A stretch of 64,000 bases of DNA. Source: Citrus sinensis (taxonomy: Eukaryota > Streptophyta > Magnoliopsida > Sapindales > Rutaceae). The DNA is taken from contig NC_068562.1 of assembly GCF_022201045.2 (NCBI RefSeq), forward strand, positions 13,205,001 through 13,269,000, written 5' to 3'. The stretch's first letter is position 1. The number at the start of each line of letters is the position of its first letter. Both the position numbers and the translations under genes were made by a program. Of the stretch, positions 24,547 to 35,702 are shown piece after piece. The notes beneath the pieces are model-generated. The model made no database searches, was not told where the DNA came from, and was given only the letters and a program-made list of their open reading frames with translations.

Positions 24547-25890
24547 TAGGGGTGGCAAAACGAATAAACGAATCGAATTCGAATCAAATCGTAAACGAAT
24601 TGGGTCAAGATTCTATGGATTCGGATTCGATTCATTTATTAAACGAATTGAAATTTCAGGATTCGGATTCGATTCGTTTAATTCGTTTAATAGAATTGAT
24701 AAATGAATCGAATCAAATCCGGATTCGTTTATTATTTGTTTATCCTTAACGAATCGAACCGAATCGAATCGAATCAGGATTCGTTACAATTTGTTTAGAA
24801 AAATATAATTAATAAACAAAATTAAGTAAAATAAAATATAAAAAATTACAAATTTAGCATCCCAGAATAAAATACAAATAACTCAAACCATATTATGCAG
24901 CCATCCAAATACCAAATTATAAATCCCTAATAATACAAATAACAATAATTAAAATTCAAATTATAAAGTAAGGTAATTTCTTTAATTCTCTTCATTTGTC
25001 TTTTTCACCTTGAAATAAAAATCCTACACCAAAAATAAATAAAATGTTATTAACATATATAAACGAAATAATTCAAATTAATTGAAGAATAAAAGATCAT
25101 ATATATATTAAAATTAATTAATTTTTAATTTTTTAACAGTGATATAATTGAAGAATATGAGCAAGAAATAAAAAAGCTTGCACTAATATTATATATATAT
25201 AAATTTATTTTTTAAAATTTTTAACAATGACATAATTGAAGAATATGAGCAAAAAATAAAAAAGCTAACAGCCTAGCACTAATGGACTCTTTGACATCGT
25301 CTTGATGGAAAAAGCTAAAAGCATACATAGTTTACAACATATATTTCGAAATGAAAAAGCTAGCACTTGGGTGCAAAAATAATAAAAAAGGGAAAAAGAA
25401 GTGGAGCTTACTTTGGTGGTGACTGCTGCTGATTAAGTGACGTTGATAAACTGTGAAATCAACCCTGAATTGCTAAGAGATGAAGGGAAAGAGATGAAGG
25501 TAAAGAGATGTGAAATGTAAGAATTAAGATTAGGGCCGGCTGCTTTGATTGCTTTGACTTTGCTTTAGCTTAAAATTACAATATTAACCTCTAAATTTTA
25601 AAAAGTTTTCAAATAAATTTAGGAATGCAAAAGTAATTTAATTAACCGAATAATAAACGAATATTAAACGAATTGATCTTTATTCGATTCGTTTATGACC
25701 CGTTTATTAAACGAATCCTAAACGAATAAACGAATTAAAATCTTTAAACCCGCATTCGATTCGTTTAATTAGCGAATCGAATCGAATTCACCCATTTATT
25801 AAACGAATCAATTTTTTTCAAACCCAAACCCATTTAATTCGCATAGAATCGAATCGAATAAACGAATCCTGACCCATATTGCCACCCCTA
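24547..25890. mobile_element. hAT-like non-autonomous element with ACGAAT arrays
   Basis: Termini are taggggtggcaaaacg and the inverse-type attgccacccctac. A perfect 8-bp target duplication, cttgttgg, flanks it at 24539-24546 and 25891-25898, the hallmark of hAT transposition. The outer 200-250 bp at each end are packed with cgaat/attcg words (aaacgaataaacgaat, gaatcgaatcgaatc), a subterminal repeat array of the kind hAT transposases bind. The middle is AT-rich and contains no transposase. Confidence 0.85.
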
Positions 25891-25898
25891 CTTGTTGG

Positions 25899-27185
25899 TG
25901 TCCTTGTGCACCTAAAGTAATCCGCCAATTATAAGCTTGGAATCAACTTTACCCATTTGTTGGAAACCTAATTTTAAATAATGTATACAATCTTTAAATT
26001 AACTTTAATCCCATGAACTTCAACATAAATTTATATAGAATGATGAAAATCTTACACCCTTAATTTGTTAAGAAAACTAGCTTGAAAGTTTAAATCACTT
26101 CCCTCTCACTCAAATCCTCTCTCTACACTACCTATAATTAATTTCCTCTCAAATGGATCTTCCCAAATAAACATAGGGATGTAAATACTCTAGAATATCT
26201 TCCCAAATCAGTTTTTCCTAGTCCCAAACTCAAAGTTTGGGATAATCCCCAAACTTGAATTTTGGGATAATCCCTAAACTTAAATTTTTTTCCGCCCATT
26301 TTCTTCATCTTTCCCATCACTTCTCTTTCTAAAATGGAAATGATTTTATTTTCTATCTTTAATATGTAAAATAAGTAATGGGGCCTGGCCTTTATAATTT
26401 TTAGTTTGGGCTTTTAAATATTTTTAAGCCCAAAAGATAATAACTAATAAGTATAGTTTAAATATATAGAGTGGTGCCCATATGCAAATGTCTGCACGAA
26501 ATTAAAATTCTAACTTATATAAAAGATAAGAATATAGATTCTAATGCACTTTTTTAATCTTTTAATGCCTTAAGAGTTCGTATTTTTTTGTCCTTTAATT
26601 CCGTCCACATGAATTTTTCATGCGGATGTACACACTTAAGCACGACTATATATATTTAGCTTGAGTATAGTTTACACACACACACACCCCTTGGGATATA
26701 ACAGTAGCTCCCATATTTTATAAAGTATGGGATTCTTGCACTAGCAGCTTACTCAAGTAATAAGAGACATAAAAATTGAAGATACCCACCAGAAGGCAGC
26801 ATATAGGCTCTACCGAAGTGTAGCTACCTGTGGGAAAGGGGAGTAGCGTGGGCTCAATTATGTGAAAAATATACCCCTTAGTTATTTGCATTTGCCCATA
26901 ATACCTACTCTGTATCAACTAATCACACTACACTTATAAAGTCTGAATTTATTGTTTGAATAATCTCAAATGATTTGTCACCATTCACCAATCAACCACA
27001 GTCATGAGTAACCATGCATGATGTGTAGTAACATGAAAGATTGCCTTTTATGTTTATAGTTAAGCAATAAGAATGAAATATTCACTTGCATATTCAATAA
27101 GAAAGACAAAAAAAAAAAAAAAAGAAATGAGAGGAGCTTATAAATATGAAATATCTCCTACATATGGTGGCGGAGACAGTAAAAC
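25899..27185. other. intergenic, no gene seen
   Basis: Contains a short CA-repeat near 26676 and an imperfect repeat of caaactt/aaagtttgggat near 26225-26280. No coding sequence recognised. Confidence 0.4.
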
Positions 27186-27392
27186 TAAAATACATATTTC
27201 AAAAGCCAATACAACACCTCGTCAAAAAAAAAAGCCAATACAACACAAATTAATATATGAATCAACAAAACGAAGCCATAGCCTGCGGCAATATGAGTTC
27301 AATAAAAGGATCACTAATTAACAACCCCCAATGTGACTGTGACATACGATGCGCCAAAACTCCAAGTCTACAAGGCAATGATACTGTCGTCC
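27186..27392 (-). pseudogene. RLP 3'-end relic (membrane-helix region)
   Basis: The minus strand reads codons for TWSFGASYVTVTLGVV, matching the transmembrane segment of the intact RLPs (NWSFGASYVTFMLG in RLP-B), followed by stops and frameshifts through the tail. The plus-strand words gcgccaaaactcc and catatttcaaaagccaata also match RLP 3' ends. No LRR exon remains beside it. Confidence 0.7.
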
Positions 27393-30092
27393 ACACATGC
27401 CTCCTTATGATTGTGTGTTCCCTTGGCATCTTCTAATGTGATTTCAAGAATCCTAGATGATCGGACGGCTCCCAAATAGTCGGTGCTTAATGATGCATAC
27501 GTTGACTATCTCGCAAGCATATGGGGCAAATATGTACTTTCATTTGGTCCATTAAGGCCAACAATCAGTTTAAAACAAATTACAATGAGCAGTAAGAGAT
27601 AGGGCGGCTAAATTGACCTTAATTAATGATTAAATTGAAGTTTACGATGATCTGTACACACCATAGAACGTCATATGCCTTTTCTCAATTAAATATTAGT
27701 CAAACTCGCCCAATTAATTAATGAAATTTTGTTAATTTGATGATCAAAGCTAGGGTACAGTCAATTAATTAGTTGTACATGGACTTACGAGCAAAGTCAA
27801 TGTCCGTCGTTTGAACCTAATCTTTCAGTGCAGTGGTTCTAATACCTGCTGTGCACGTTTGACATGTGTATAAATGGGACGTAAAAAATTAATTTTGTCT
27901 TTCGAAGAAAATTCTCAGGAGAGTTTGAGAAAATGAGTGAAACTGGGCCGGACCGGGCCGGGCCGGGCCGGGCTTTTTTCTGCCGTGAGGGCGTAAATAT
28001 GATGTTTGTTTCTTTTGCTCGTGAGGAGCTGGGAGGTGGTATGAAACGTTACGTACGTTTAAATTGTCTAAATTTAACCTACATAAATAAGCGAGTAAAT
28101 AACATGTGCGTTTTTTGCAAAGGAACAAAATGTGTATTATTATGTCATGGGGTTTTGATCTGGTGGTGGGTGAGCGTTTGCGCACGTGTCCAGCTCTTAT
28201 TGGGAGAACTGTGAGTTCCAGGCTGCCCATAAAATCAATTCGCCTATATATGTCAAGTACCATACACACTATAAATTTATTAATTTTTTTAAGTACAATT
28301 AATTATAAAGGAGAAAGGTAGTAAGAAATGAAGGATTAAAAAAGGACAAAAAAACAAAAGGGACTCCCTTGAATCAAGAAACCCCACAAATCTCAAAAAG
28401 TAACGAACGGCCTAACCATCTGAGAAACGCAATCAAAAGCGAGAAACTGCAAAGAAAATGAAGAGTGAAGGAAAGAAACTACAAGGAACAAGGCCAAAAA
28501 AGTACCCGAAGCGAAAGCCTGTACCAACTTTTTCCTCTTATTGTCAAAGTGCAGTTCCCTCACGCAAACGAAGGGGAAAAAAGCAAATGAATAAATGAAT
28601 GCCGCGACACAAGAAGACAAACAAGTTGAAGAAGCAAAGATTGAAAGAAAACACAAGAGACTGGAAACTGTTTCTGATAATAATTATTATTAGGCAGCAG
28701 GGCATGCCGCAGCAGCAGTCTCTGCTGCTATTGCTGTTGCCGTGCTTCTGTAAAGTCTTCTCCTCGTTTCTTGTTTCAATGCCCCGCATGACTCATCATT
28801 CAATGCCAGCTATATCGTCGTTAATAACTTAATATATATTTTTTTTAATTTGATTTATTGGGTATTTTCTCTTTTTTTGTTTCAAATTCAAAGTGTGCAA
28901 GATTTTTCAATAAATACATGCACTCCACTCTCCTTGTCTCGGTTGTCATTATTACACATCATGAGACACATTATATACGTCACTTGAATTATTATGAGAC
29001 ATTAGACTTTGAAAGAGTGTTATCCCTTCGGTCGTTGGGGAAAAAAAAAAAAAAGAAAAAAAAAGGAGGTTTTGAATGCATCAATTCAATAACAAACTCA
29101 TGGCAGTTGCAGTTGGGCCCATTCATATACTCTGCTCTCAATTATCTCATGAAATGATGTATTGATTTGAATTTGATATTTTCTTAAATTCAAAAGTTCT
29201 ATGATATGAAATTAACCTAAGTTTACAATACGAATTAAGTGATTACGTAAAATTTATTAAAAAAATATCAACGCCTCTTTAACCTATTGATGGGCATATC
29301 TTTACACAATATTTCTACATCATTAATTACATTGAGGGTTTGAGAATTGATTCTATCTTTAAAAGTATATGATAATTATAAAAAAGTAAATTTTCAAACT
29401 ATAGTTCAACTATAAAATATTGAGAGGAGTCTCGAGTCTGAATAGATAAACTACGTTTTTACTATGAATATTGGATAAGTCTTAACAAATAAGTAAACAT
29501 TAATAATAATATATCATGACATGTTCAGACAAATTTTTTTTTTATATCCATCATTAAATTTGTGATGTTATATTTTAAAAAAAAAACATTTGTACCAATT
29601 TTTTTTTAATAAATCCAAAGAATACCACTTATCAATATACGTCATAATTGAATGATTCATAATTATCGTATTATTTAATAATCTTCAACTCCATTTGTTA
29701 AGAAAAAGCTAATCATCATTTATGAAGAAAATTTGAAATTCATAACAAAGTATGACAAATTTGGCATCAATTCCCTTTGGGTATATGGAAAGTACTATAC
29801 AAATCAATTAATCTCTTTATAAAAACGTGCACTCGAAATATTTGTACATGGCTGGATATTAAAAACATGCTTCAATCTAAAGAATCTTAAAACCCAAACA
29901 CCGCCCAAAAACTTGACTAGCAAACCTTAGTGGATTCAGCAACCCACATATTCCCCTTACCATTTTTATCCAATTTCTCCTTGACTAATGAATAAAAAAT
30001 AACCCCCAAAAAATTAAATAAAAGAACAAATACAAAAATAATAATTAATACAAACTTTGAAAAGCATCTCTCTCTCTCTCTTTCTCACTTAC
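27393..30092. other. intergenic, no gene supported
   Basis: Includes a GGGCC-rich repeat (27945-27975), a polypurine-rich stretch at 28320-28620, and A- or T-runs. Several open frames of 60-126 codons exist on both strands but overlap one another and show no known domain. Confidence 0.35.
27945..27975. repeat. GGGCC short tandem repeat
   Basis: Repeated gggccgg/gggcc words followed by gcttttttc. The same word order occurs at the left end of the hAT-like element at 6073, so this may be a broken end of that family. Confidence 0.5.
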
Positions 30093-30100
30093 TATATAAA
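30093..30100 (+). promoter_or_regulatory. TATA box of the VQ gene
   Basis: tatataaa preceded by a CT-rich run (30066-30086), a common plant core-promoter arrangement. It lies only 41 bp before the first ATG (30134), leaving almost no leader, and 80 bp before the second ATG (30173). Confidence 0.6.
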
Positions 30101-30133
30101 CCCTCTTTCATTTCCTGCTCAGCCATCTCTTTC

Positions 30134-30802
30134 ATGGCATCAAGTTCTAATAACAGCAACGCGGCCACCACCATGGCGCCGGCAGCAGCTTACGGGTCAG
30201 ACTCGGCAACCACCTTTGTCCAAGCTGACCCATCAACTTTCCGACAGATAGTTCAAAAACTAACCGGAGCCCCCGACGACCCATCATCCCCTAAACTACC
30301 CGTCACTCACCCCGCACGAGCAGTCACCTCAGCCGCCGCCGCCATCACCCCCGCCGCAGTCGCCGGAGCGAGCATGGGCCCCAAAAGACCCGCATTCAAG
30401 CTGCATGAGCGCAGACAGACGGCAAAGAAACTCGAAATCAAACTCAGCAATAACAACAGCAACACAAACATCAACAGCAGCAGCAATGTTTACAGCAATG
30501 GCTACGAGCTTTGTAGTTTCTACAAGCAACGTGGAGGTGGGACTGGGGCGTTTCTTGTGTCTCCGGTTTCGACTTTGGAGTTTCTGGCGCCGCGCGTGAG
30601 CCCTAGGTCCCCACGCGAGGAGTTGTTGTGCGCGCGTGGTGGCGGTGGAGAAGAAGCGGAGAGAGCCTTTATTGCTGAGAAAGGATTTTATTTGCATCCA
30701 AGTCCATTGAGTACGCCGAGAGGAGGAGCGGAGCCTGAGTTGCTTCCTTTGTTTCCATTAACTTCTCCTAGAAACAATGATCCTCATAATTCTTCTAATT
30801 AG
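30134..30802 (+). CDS. VQ-motif protein, 222 aa, single exon
   Basis: Plant nuclear co-regulator of the VQ family. Family members bind WRKY transcription factors through the VQ motif, and several are MAP-kinase substrates in defence and stress signalling. Residues about 37-46 are FRQIVQKLTG, a perfect FxxxVQxxTG core. A conserved KRPAFKLHERR segment lies near residue 90. Ser/Thr-Pro sites recur in the C-terminal half (VSPVS, RVSPRSP, PSPLSTPR), and the tail is PLFPLTSPR. Length, lack of introns and this tail fit the Arabidopsis VQ4/VQ19/VQ33-like group. Ser/Asn- and Ala/Pro-rich tracts flank the motif. Two starts are possible: 30134 has a weaker context (ttcATGG), while 30173 has a strong one (accATGG) and sits at a better distance from the TATA box, giving 209 aa. 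Both keep the VQ motif. Confidence 0.9.
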   Translation: MASSSNNSNAATTMAPAAAYGSDSATTFVQADPSTFRQIVQKLTGAPDDPSSPKLPVTHPARAVTSAAAAITPAAVAGASMGPKRPAFKLHERRQTAKKLEIKLSNNNSNTNINSSSNVYSNGYELCSFYKQRGGGTGAFLVSPVSTLEFLAPRVSPRSPREELLCARGGGGEEAERAFIAEKGFYLHPSPLSTPRGGAEPELLPLFPLTSPRNNDPHNSSN

Positions 30803-31707
30803 TAGTAATTTATTAGTTGATTAACTTAAATAAGTACATCGATCTAATTTTAACTCTTTTATTTTTGTGAATGAATTGTGGCTATTCGTTTTTAATTTCA
30901 CATGTATTAACGTGTAACCAAAAAAATTATTACCTTAATGGCTTAATTCCAGGTGTTTTCTGGCTCAATTTGGTTTTTTTTTCTCTCTCCTTCGTTTCTC
31001 ATTTTTTTAGGTTGCAAATCGGCAGCCTAAAAAACGGTAATTTTACCTAATTTGCAGGTTAAAATCATTTTATTATGTTGACGCATACCATACACGCGCT
31101 ATTGCTATGTACCTCTTACGTCTCAATATGGAAATGTAGAAATTTCATTTTTTTTAAAATAAAGCTTTTTTTTTTCCCACGTCAATTGCATTGTATGGTC
31201 GAAGTTTCGTCCAATCTGTTTCGATCTATTTAAAATAAGGGTCTTCCTACTCTGCACCCGGTGTACGCTTGGTTCACTGTGACATGACATAAAGCCAATT
31301 AAATTCTGACATGTGGGCAATAAGGATGGTAGAGTAACCGGTTACTGCGGTTGAATTCACAACTGCCTTTGTTTGTGTCTGTGTGTTCCAAGTTGTCTAC
31401 ACTGTGTGACAAGCTCTTTAGTCACTCTCTTATTATCACAACTGTTGCTCAATAATGCTACAGGTAATATACTGCATGTCACAGGTTATGTAGTTGGGCT
31501 TTTATTGTCTCAAGTGGCCAACATTAGGCATAAATTTTGTAAGAAATGTTCCCAATGAAAGAAGATATTTAATTAATTTAATTAGGATCAAATTATTTTG
31601 TAAAAGAAATCAAATTTTAATTTTGAATGATTTTGACGAAAATTTAATTTATTTTATGTGTTTAAGAAAATGAGTTGTAATTGTTTTAATTAATTGAAAA
31701 TAATGAA

Positions 31708-31810
31708 TAAATTATGTAACAAAAAAAAAGTAAAACGGTTCGTTTTGCCAAGAGTAATTGACAAATTATGTAACAAGTGGAAAAAAGGTAAAACGGTTCA
31801 TTTTGGATAT
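31708..31810. repeat. direct duplication, about 55-bp period
   Basis: aaattatgtaacaa followed by taaaacggttc(g/a)ttttg occurs twice in succession. Confidence 0.65.
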
Positions 31811-31980
31811 ATTCCAATATTTCCCTTGCACCAAAATTGCAACAAAAATTATCAAAAATTATTAAGTCATTTGTTTTTTAAGTTAAAAAAATCTGAAAAC
31901 TTTATGCTCTAAGTTAGTGTTGGCATGAATATCATTTCTTAATTTAAATAGCCACTGAAACGTTGAACCTTGGTATTGTT

Positions 31981-32009
31981 ACACACACACACACACATAT
32001 GTGTGTGTA
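31981..32009. repeat. palindromic CA/TG microsatellite
   Basis: A run of ac repeats passes directly into gtgtgtgt through acatatgtgt, so the tract can fold on itself. Confidence 0.6.
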
Positions 32010-32949
32010 CTAAATGGATTCCAAACCTAAAAAATAATAAAAAAAAAGATTTGGCTAATTTAACTACTAATTTTATTATTAAATACATTTAATAAATAAA
32101 TAAACATGTGTGTTAGGATTCAAACAAAGGTCCCAAATTGCTCTAAAACTAGATGAGACCCTTCAGTGGGTAGAAAACTAACCATTACCTAGAGATCCAG
32201 TAATTTATTAATATGTTTTAAATTATATGACCTTTTTATGGACTCACAATCATGAGGGGAAGGTAATGAATAATAAAATGGAGGACCCAAGACTTTAGAT
32301 TTCGAGAGACTTGGTTCAATCTAGTAATATAAGGTAATCTTGCAAAAATGATCAAAGATATTTTAAAAAAAATAAATGCGCTTGTTGATATTCGAACCAA
32401 GCTCTCCATAACTACTATATTATAACTATCATGTTTTATTTCAAATATGGTTACATTTGTTTCTTTTAGAAGGACTTTAAAGTATGCTTAAAAGGGAAAT
32501 TCATGGTCTTTGAATGAGAATTGCGTCAGGTTTATTTAGATTTTAGATAAATAAACAAGAAAAACTACCTAAAAATTATGTATCACAAATTCTAAAAGCC
32601 AATGTCCCAAATATTTCATAGTTCCTATTGAGATGAAAACTATGAATAAATTGGTGGCCGCTACATGAAAGTCAGGACGATGATGATGATGGTGATTATA
32701 ATGGTAAAATAATCTATCATCATTAGAATTGAAATTTTTGCATAAAAAACTAGGCGGGTGGTTTTGCCCTCAAAAAGATAATAAATGAAACTTTTCCCAG
32801 GGGGTAAGATAATAGTCAATTACCTACCTAAATGTTAATTTTAGTGTTTCTAAGTATATAACAAATATTATTTCAATTGCAATGATAATATTAAAATTAA
32901 AATAATATTAGCATGACTTATGTACATCAATTTAATTAGTCAATGGTTG

Positions 32950-33240
32950 TAATTATGATTGAATTGAAATTGTATCTTTAATTATAATTAGAATTACCAT
33001 TGGAACTGGACTTGTAATTGTAATTGAATTAGAATTGTAACTTTAGTTATAATTGGAACTACATTGAAATTGAACTTGTAATTATAAGTTTGATGGTAAT
33101 GGCAATCGTAATTGTAGTTGGAATTGAAATTGAACTTATAATTCTCATTGGAATTGTAACTATAGTTGAAATTGAATCGTAATGGCAATTGTAACTGGGA
33201 TGGAATTGTAATTATAATTATAATTATATTTTGAATTAAG
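32950..33240. repeat. degenerate aattg-type simple repeat
   Basis: About 290 bp made of variants of ttgtaatt, ggaattg and gaaattgaac. The open minus-strand frame here (Asn/Tyr/Phe only) is a by-product of the repeat, not a gene. Confidence 0.65.
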
Positions 33241-34431
33241 AATGGTAAATATTCAGAATTATCCATTATGTCCACATTCATCCATATCCAATTTTAATTG
33301 CTTGATTTGGATATGGATGGATGTAGATATTTATGGATTTTTTTTTTCAAATTCAAAAATCATACAAGATATTAATAAGTTAGTAATATGATTAATAATG
33401 TGTTTTGCATTATAAAACTTAATTTATTTATATTTCCTAAACTTATTAATATTGAAAGCTAATTCAATTTATATTTTATAAAACAATAATAAATGGACAT
33501 CGACCGGTGTTATTGTTATGCCACGGTTCTGCTACAGTGATGCCGTCGCAAACAGAGATGAATGTGTTAATTGGTAAAATAATCTAACACACTGTTACTT
33601 ATTAGATAGGGCCCACACTTTCTTTCTCTTCTTTTTAAGTTACTCAACCATTGATTTACTTTGAATTTGCATCGGATGGTGTGAAATTTTTTTATAACTT
33701 TTTATTCATCTTGATGTATTGATGCATCTGAACCATTGTTGTCGTGGGCCTCGTGGCCTTAAAAATAAATTCCAATCGGGTCTTATCCTAATTTATGAAA
33801 GTTGAAATTTAGCTTGGAAGGTCGCTATAGAAAAAGGAACAAAATATATCCTGACGTGTACACGAGGAGATTCAAATCCTTTTGCCAAATCAATGAGTTA
33901 GGAAACATTTGTCACTCAAAATTCAATTTGAAAATTCACTTCCGATGAAGAAATAATAAATATGTTCTAACGGACAAAGTCTACCACTTAAGGAGTGTTT
34001 TGCAAAATATCGTTGAACTTAATTAATTTATAAACTTACGAATGGTTATCATATACATGTGTTCAATTTCGATACTTTTAAGAGTATCAAATCTTATCCT
34101 ACATAATCAGATGATCAAAAACTCAATTAAAAAAATAGATAAATTTTGACAATTTAATAATTTTGGACAGTGGGATACGTAAGAGTGGATCTAAAAGCTT
34201 AATTTATCAAGGATAAAAATATAATAAAAATTAATTTAAAATTGACATTAATATCAAAATTTCTTCATAAATTTACCCCATTCAAACAAAATTTTCAAAA
34301 ACAATTCATATGAATGATGGAATCTTTTTGCTGAGCAGAGTCCATTACCTAGGCTTTGTATAAATCCACCTACGTAGCCTAGTCATAACCTGTTTGAATT
34401 AAGTTAAAACTACGCTTGGTTCCACATATTC

Positions 34432-34645
34432 GAATAGAGTAATAATATAGTCACAAACTTTTACATAAATTTATTTTGTACAAACTGATATTGTATTAAT
34501 TTATTAGTTGAATTATATATTTCTTGATTCACATAATTTATTTCTATTATTTTATATTTTTATTCAACCAATGAATTAATGACACATTAATTTATACAAG
34601 ATAAATTTGTACAAGAGTTTATGATTGTATCATCACTCATTCTAA
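34432..34645. mobile_element. MITE with about 55-bp inverted ends
   Basis: The left end gaatagagtaataatatagt and the reverse complement of the right end gaatgagtgatgatacaatc match, and the match continues through aaactyttrta and aaatttatyttgta. The length of about 215 bp is typical of a MITE. Target duplication not resolved. Confidence 0.6.
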
Positions 34646-35209
34646 TATAACCTTAAGAAAAATGAGATATAACCACCAACAAATACCATCATGACAAAAA
34701 TGATAGCACTATAGCATAAATAGTATTATTGTTTTCGTATAGTATGGTATACTGTAATATAAAAAAAAAATATTATTTTTATACCATCTTTATTTTGTCA
34801 TATGTACATATAATCACCACAAAATTTTGACATTTTTTGAATCATCTTTGTTTGTAAATTTGCACTAATCAACTACTTTGACACTAAGAATTTAAATAAA
34901 ATGGCCATTTTATTCCTAAAGAAATTAAAAGACTATTTTATCCTACAAAATTTTTAAAAATAAAAAATTATAATTATAAGAATATCTCTGAATTTATAAA
35001 ACGAATAAATCTCAAAAATTTTCATAAGTATAATTTTTAAATAATAATTTTTGTAATTATAATTTTTTTTTATTCAAAGTTGGTTTACACTTATTATTAC
35101 TTTAGTGATTAATTTAAATGATAAAAATCATTTGATACTTTTGATTGTATGATTGATTAAAAAAATAAAAAAAATAAAATATTTAAGATGAATATTACAC
35201 ATTTTTTAG

Positions 35210-35402
35210 GTCAGTAGAGAGGCGCGAAAACGCGGTGGAGACTTTGACCGAATGAATAGGGATCAATTGATAGACATTTTCTTGAGGAAGGCCCTTTTTT
35301 TGAATTGAAGAAGCCGAAGGGGTGAACGAACGCTGTGGCAACGAGCCGTAAGAAAGATGAGCAGAGCATTCCTTCCGGCGGCCTTTATAGGAGAGTAGGG
35401 GA
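35210..35402. other. GC-rich island of unknown origin
   Basis: About 190 bp of balanced base composition (gaggcgcgaaaacgcggtgg, gaacgaacgctgtggcaacg, ccttccggcggcc) inside very AT-rich DNA. It has no long frame and no visible repeat structure. A fragment of organelle DNA or of a decayed gene is possible; sequence alone does not decide. Confidence 0.35.
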
Positions 35403-35680
35403 GCAAAGGATTAAAAAAATCAATAATATTTTATCATTTAATTAAATGGTGCTCACAGCCTCACACACCTAGTTTTTTAATAATATTTTATCAATTAATT
35501 AAGTGATAATTCTAATTTTTTATTTTTAAAATTTTATTAAATAAAATAAAATAATTTTTTAATTTATTTAGGACTAAAATAATTATTTTAGTTAAATTCA
35601 GAGTGTCAAAATAACTTATTAATACAAGTTTAAAAATAAAAATAGTGTAAAAAATATATTAAAATTTTATGATAATTAAA

Positions 35681-35702
35681 TATATATATATATATATATA
35701 TA
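35681..35702. repeat. TA microsatellite
   Basis: Eleven TA units. Confidence 0.8.

Larger units (their letters stand above)
30803..34431. other. intergenic, no gene seen
   Basis: Downstream of the VQ gene. Contains a direct duplication at 31708-31810, a CA/GT microsatellite at 31981-32009 and the degenerate repeat at 32950-33240. No coding frame recognised. Confidence 0.4.

Noticed and set aside
24488-24749. Overlapping frames at the left end of the hAT-like element
   Set aside because: They translate the cgaat/attcg array in two frames and extend over the target duplication.
28393-28832. Overlapping open frames on both strands near 28.4-28.8 kb
   Set aside because: Low-complexity purine and pyrimidine tracts create them; no domain, no splice logic and no consistent frame.
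30329-30697. Antisense frame across the VQ gene
   Set aside because: Shadow of the VQ coding sequence, produced by its high GC content and codon bias.
32994-33281. 95-codon Asn/Tyr/Phe-rich frame
   Set aside because: It is a by-product of the degenerate aattg simple repeat; composition, not coding.
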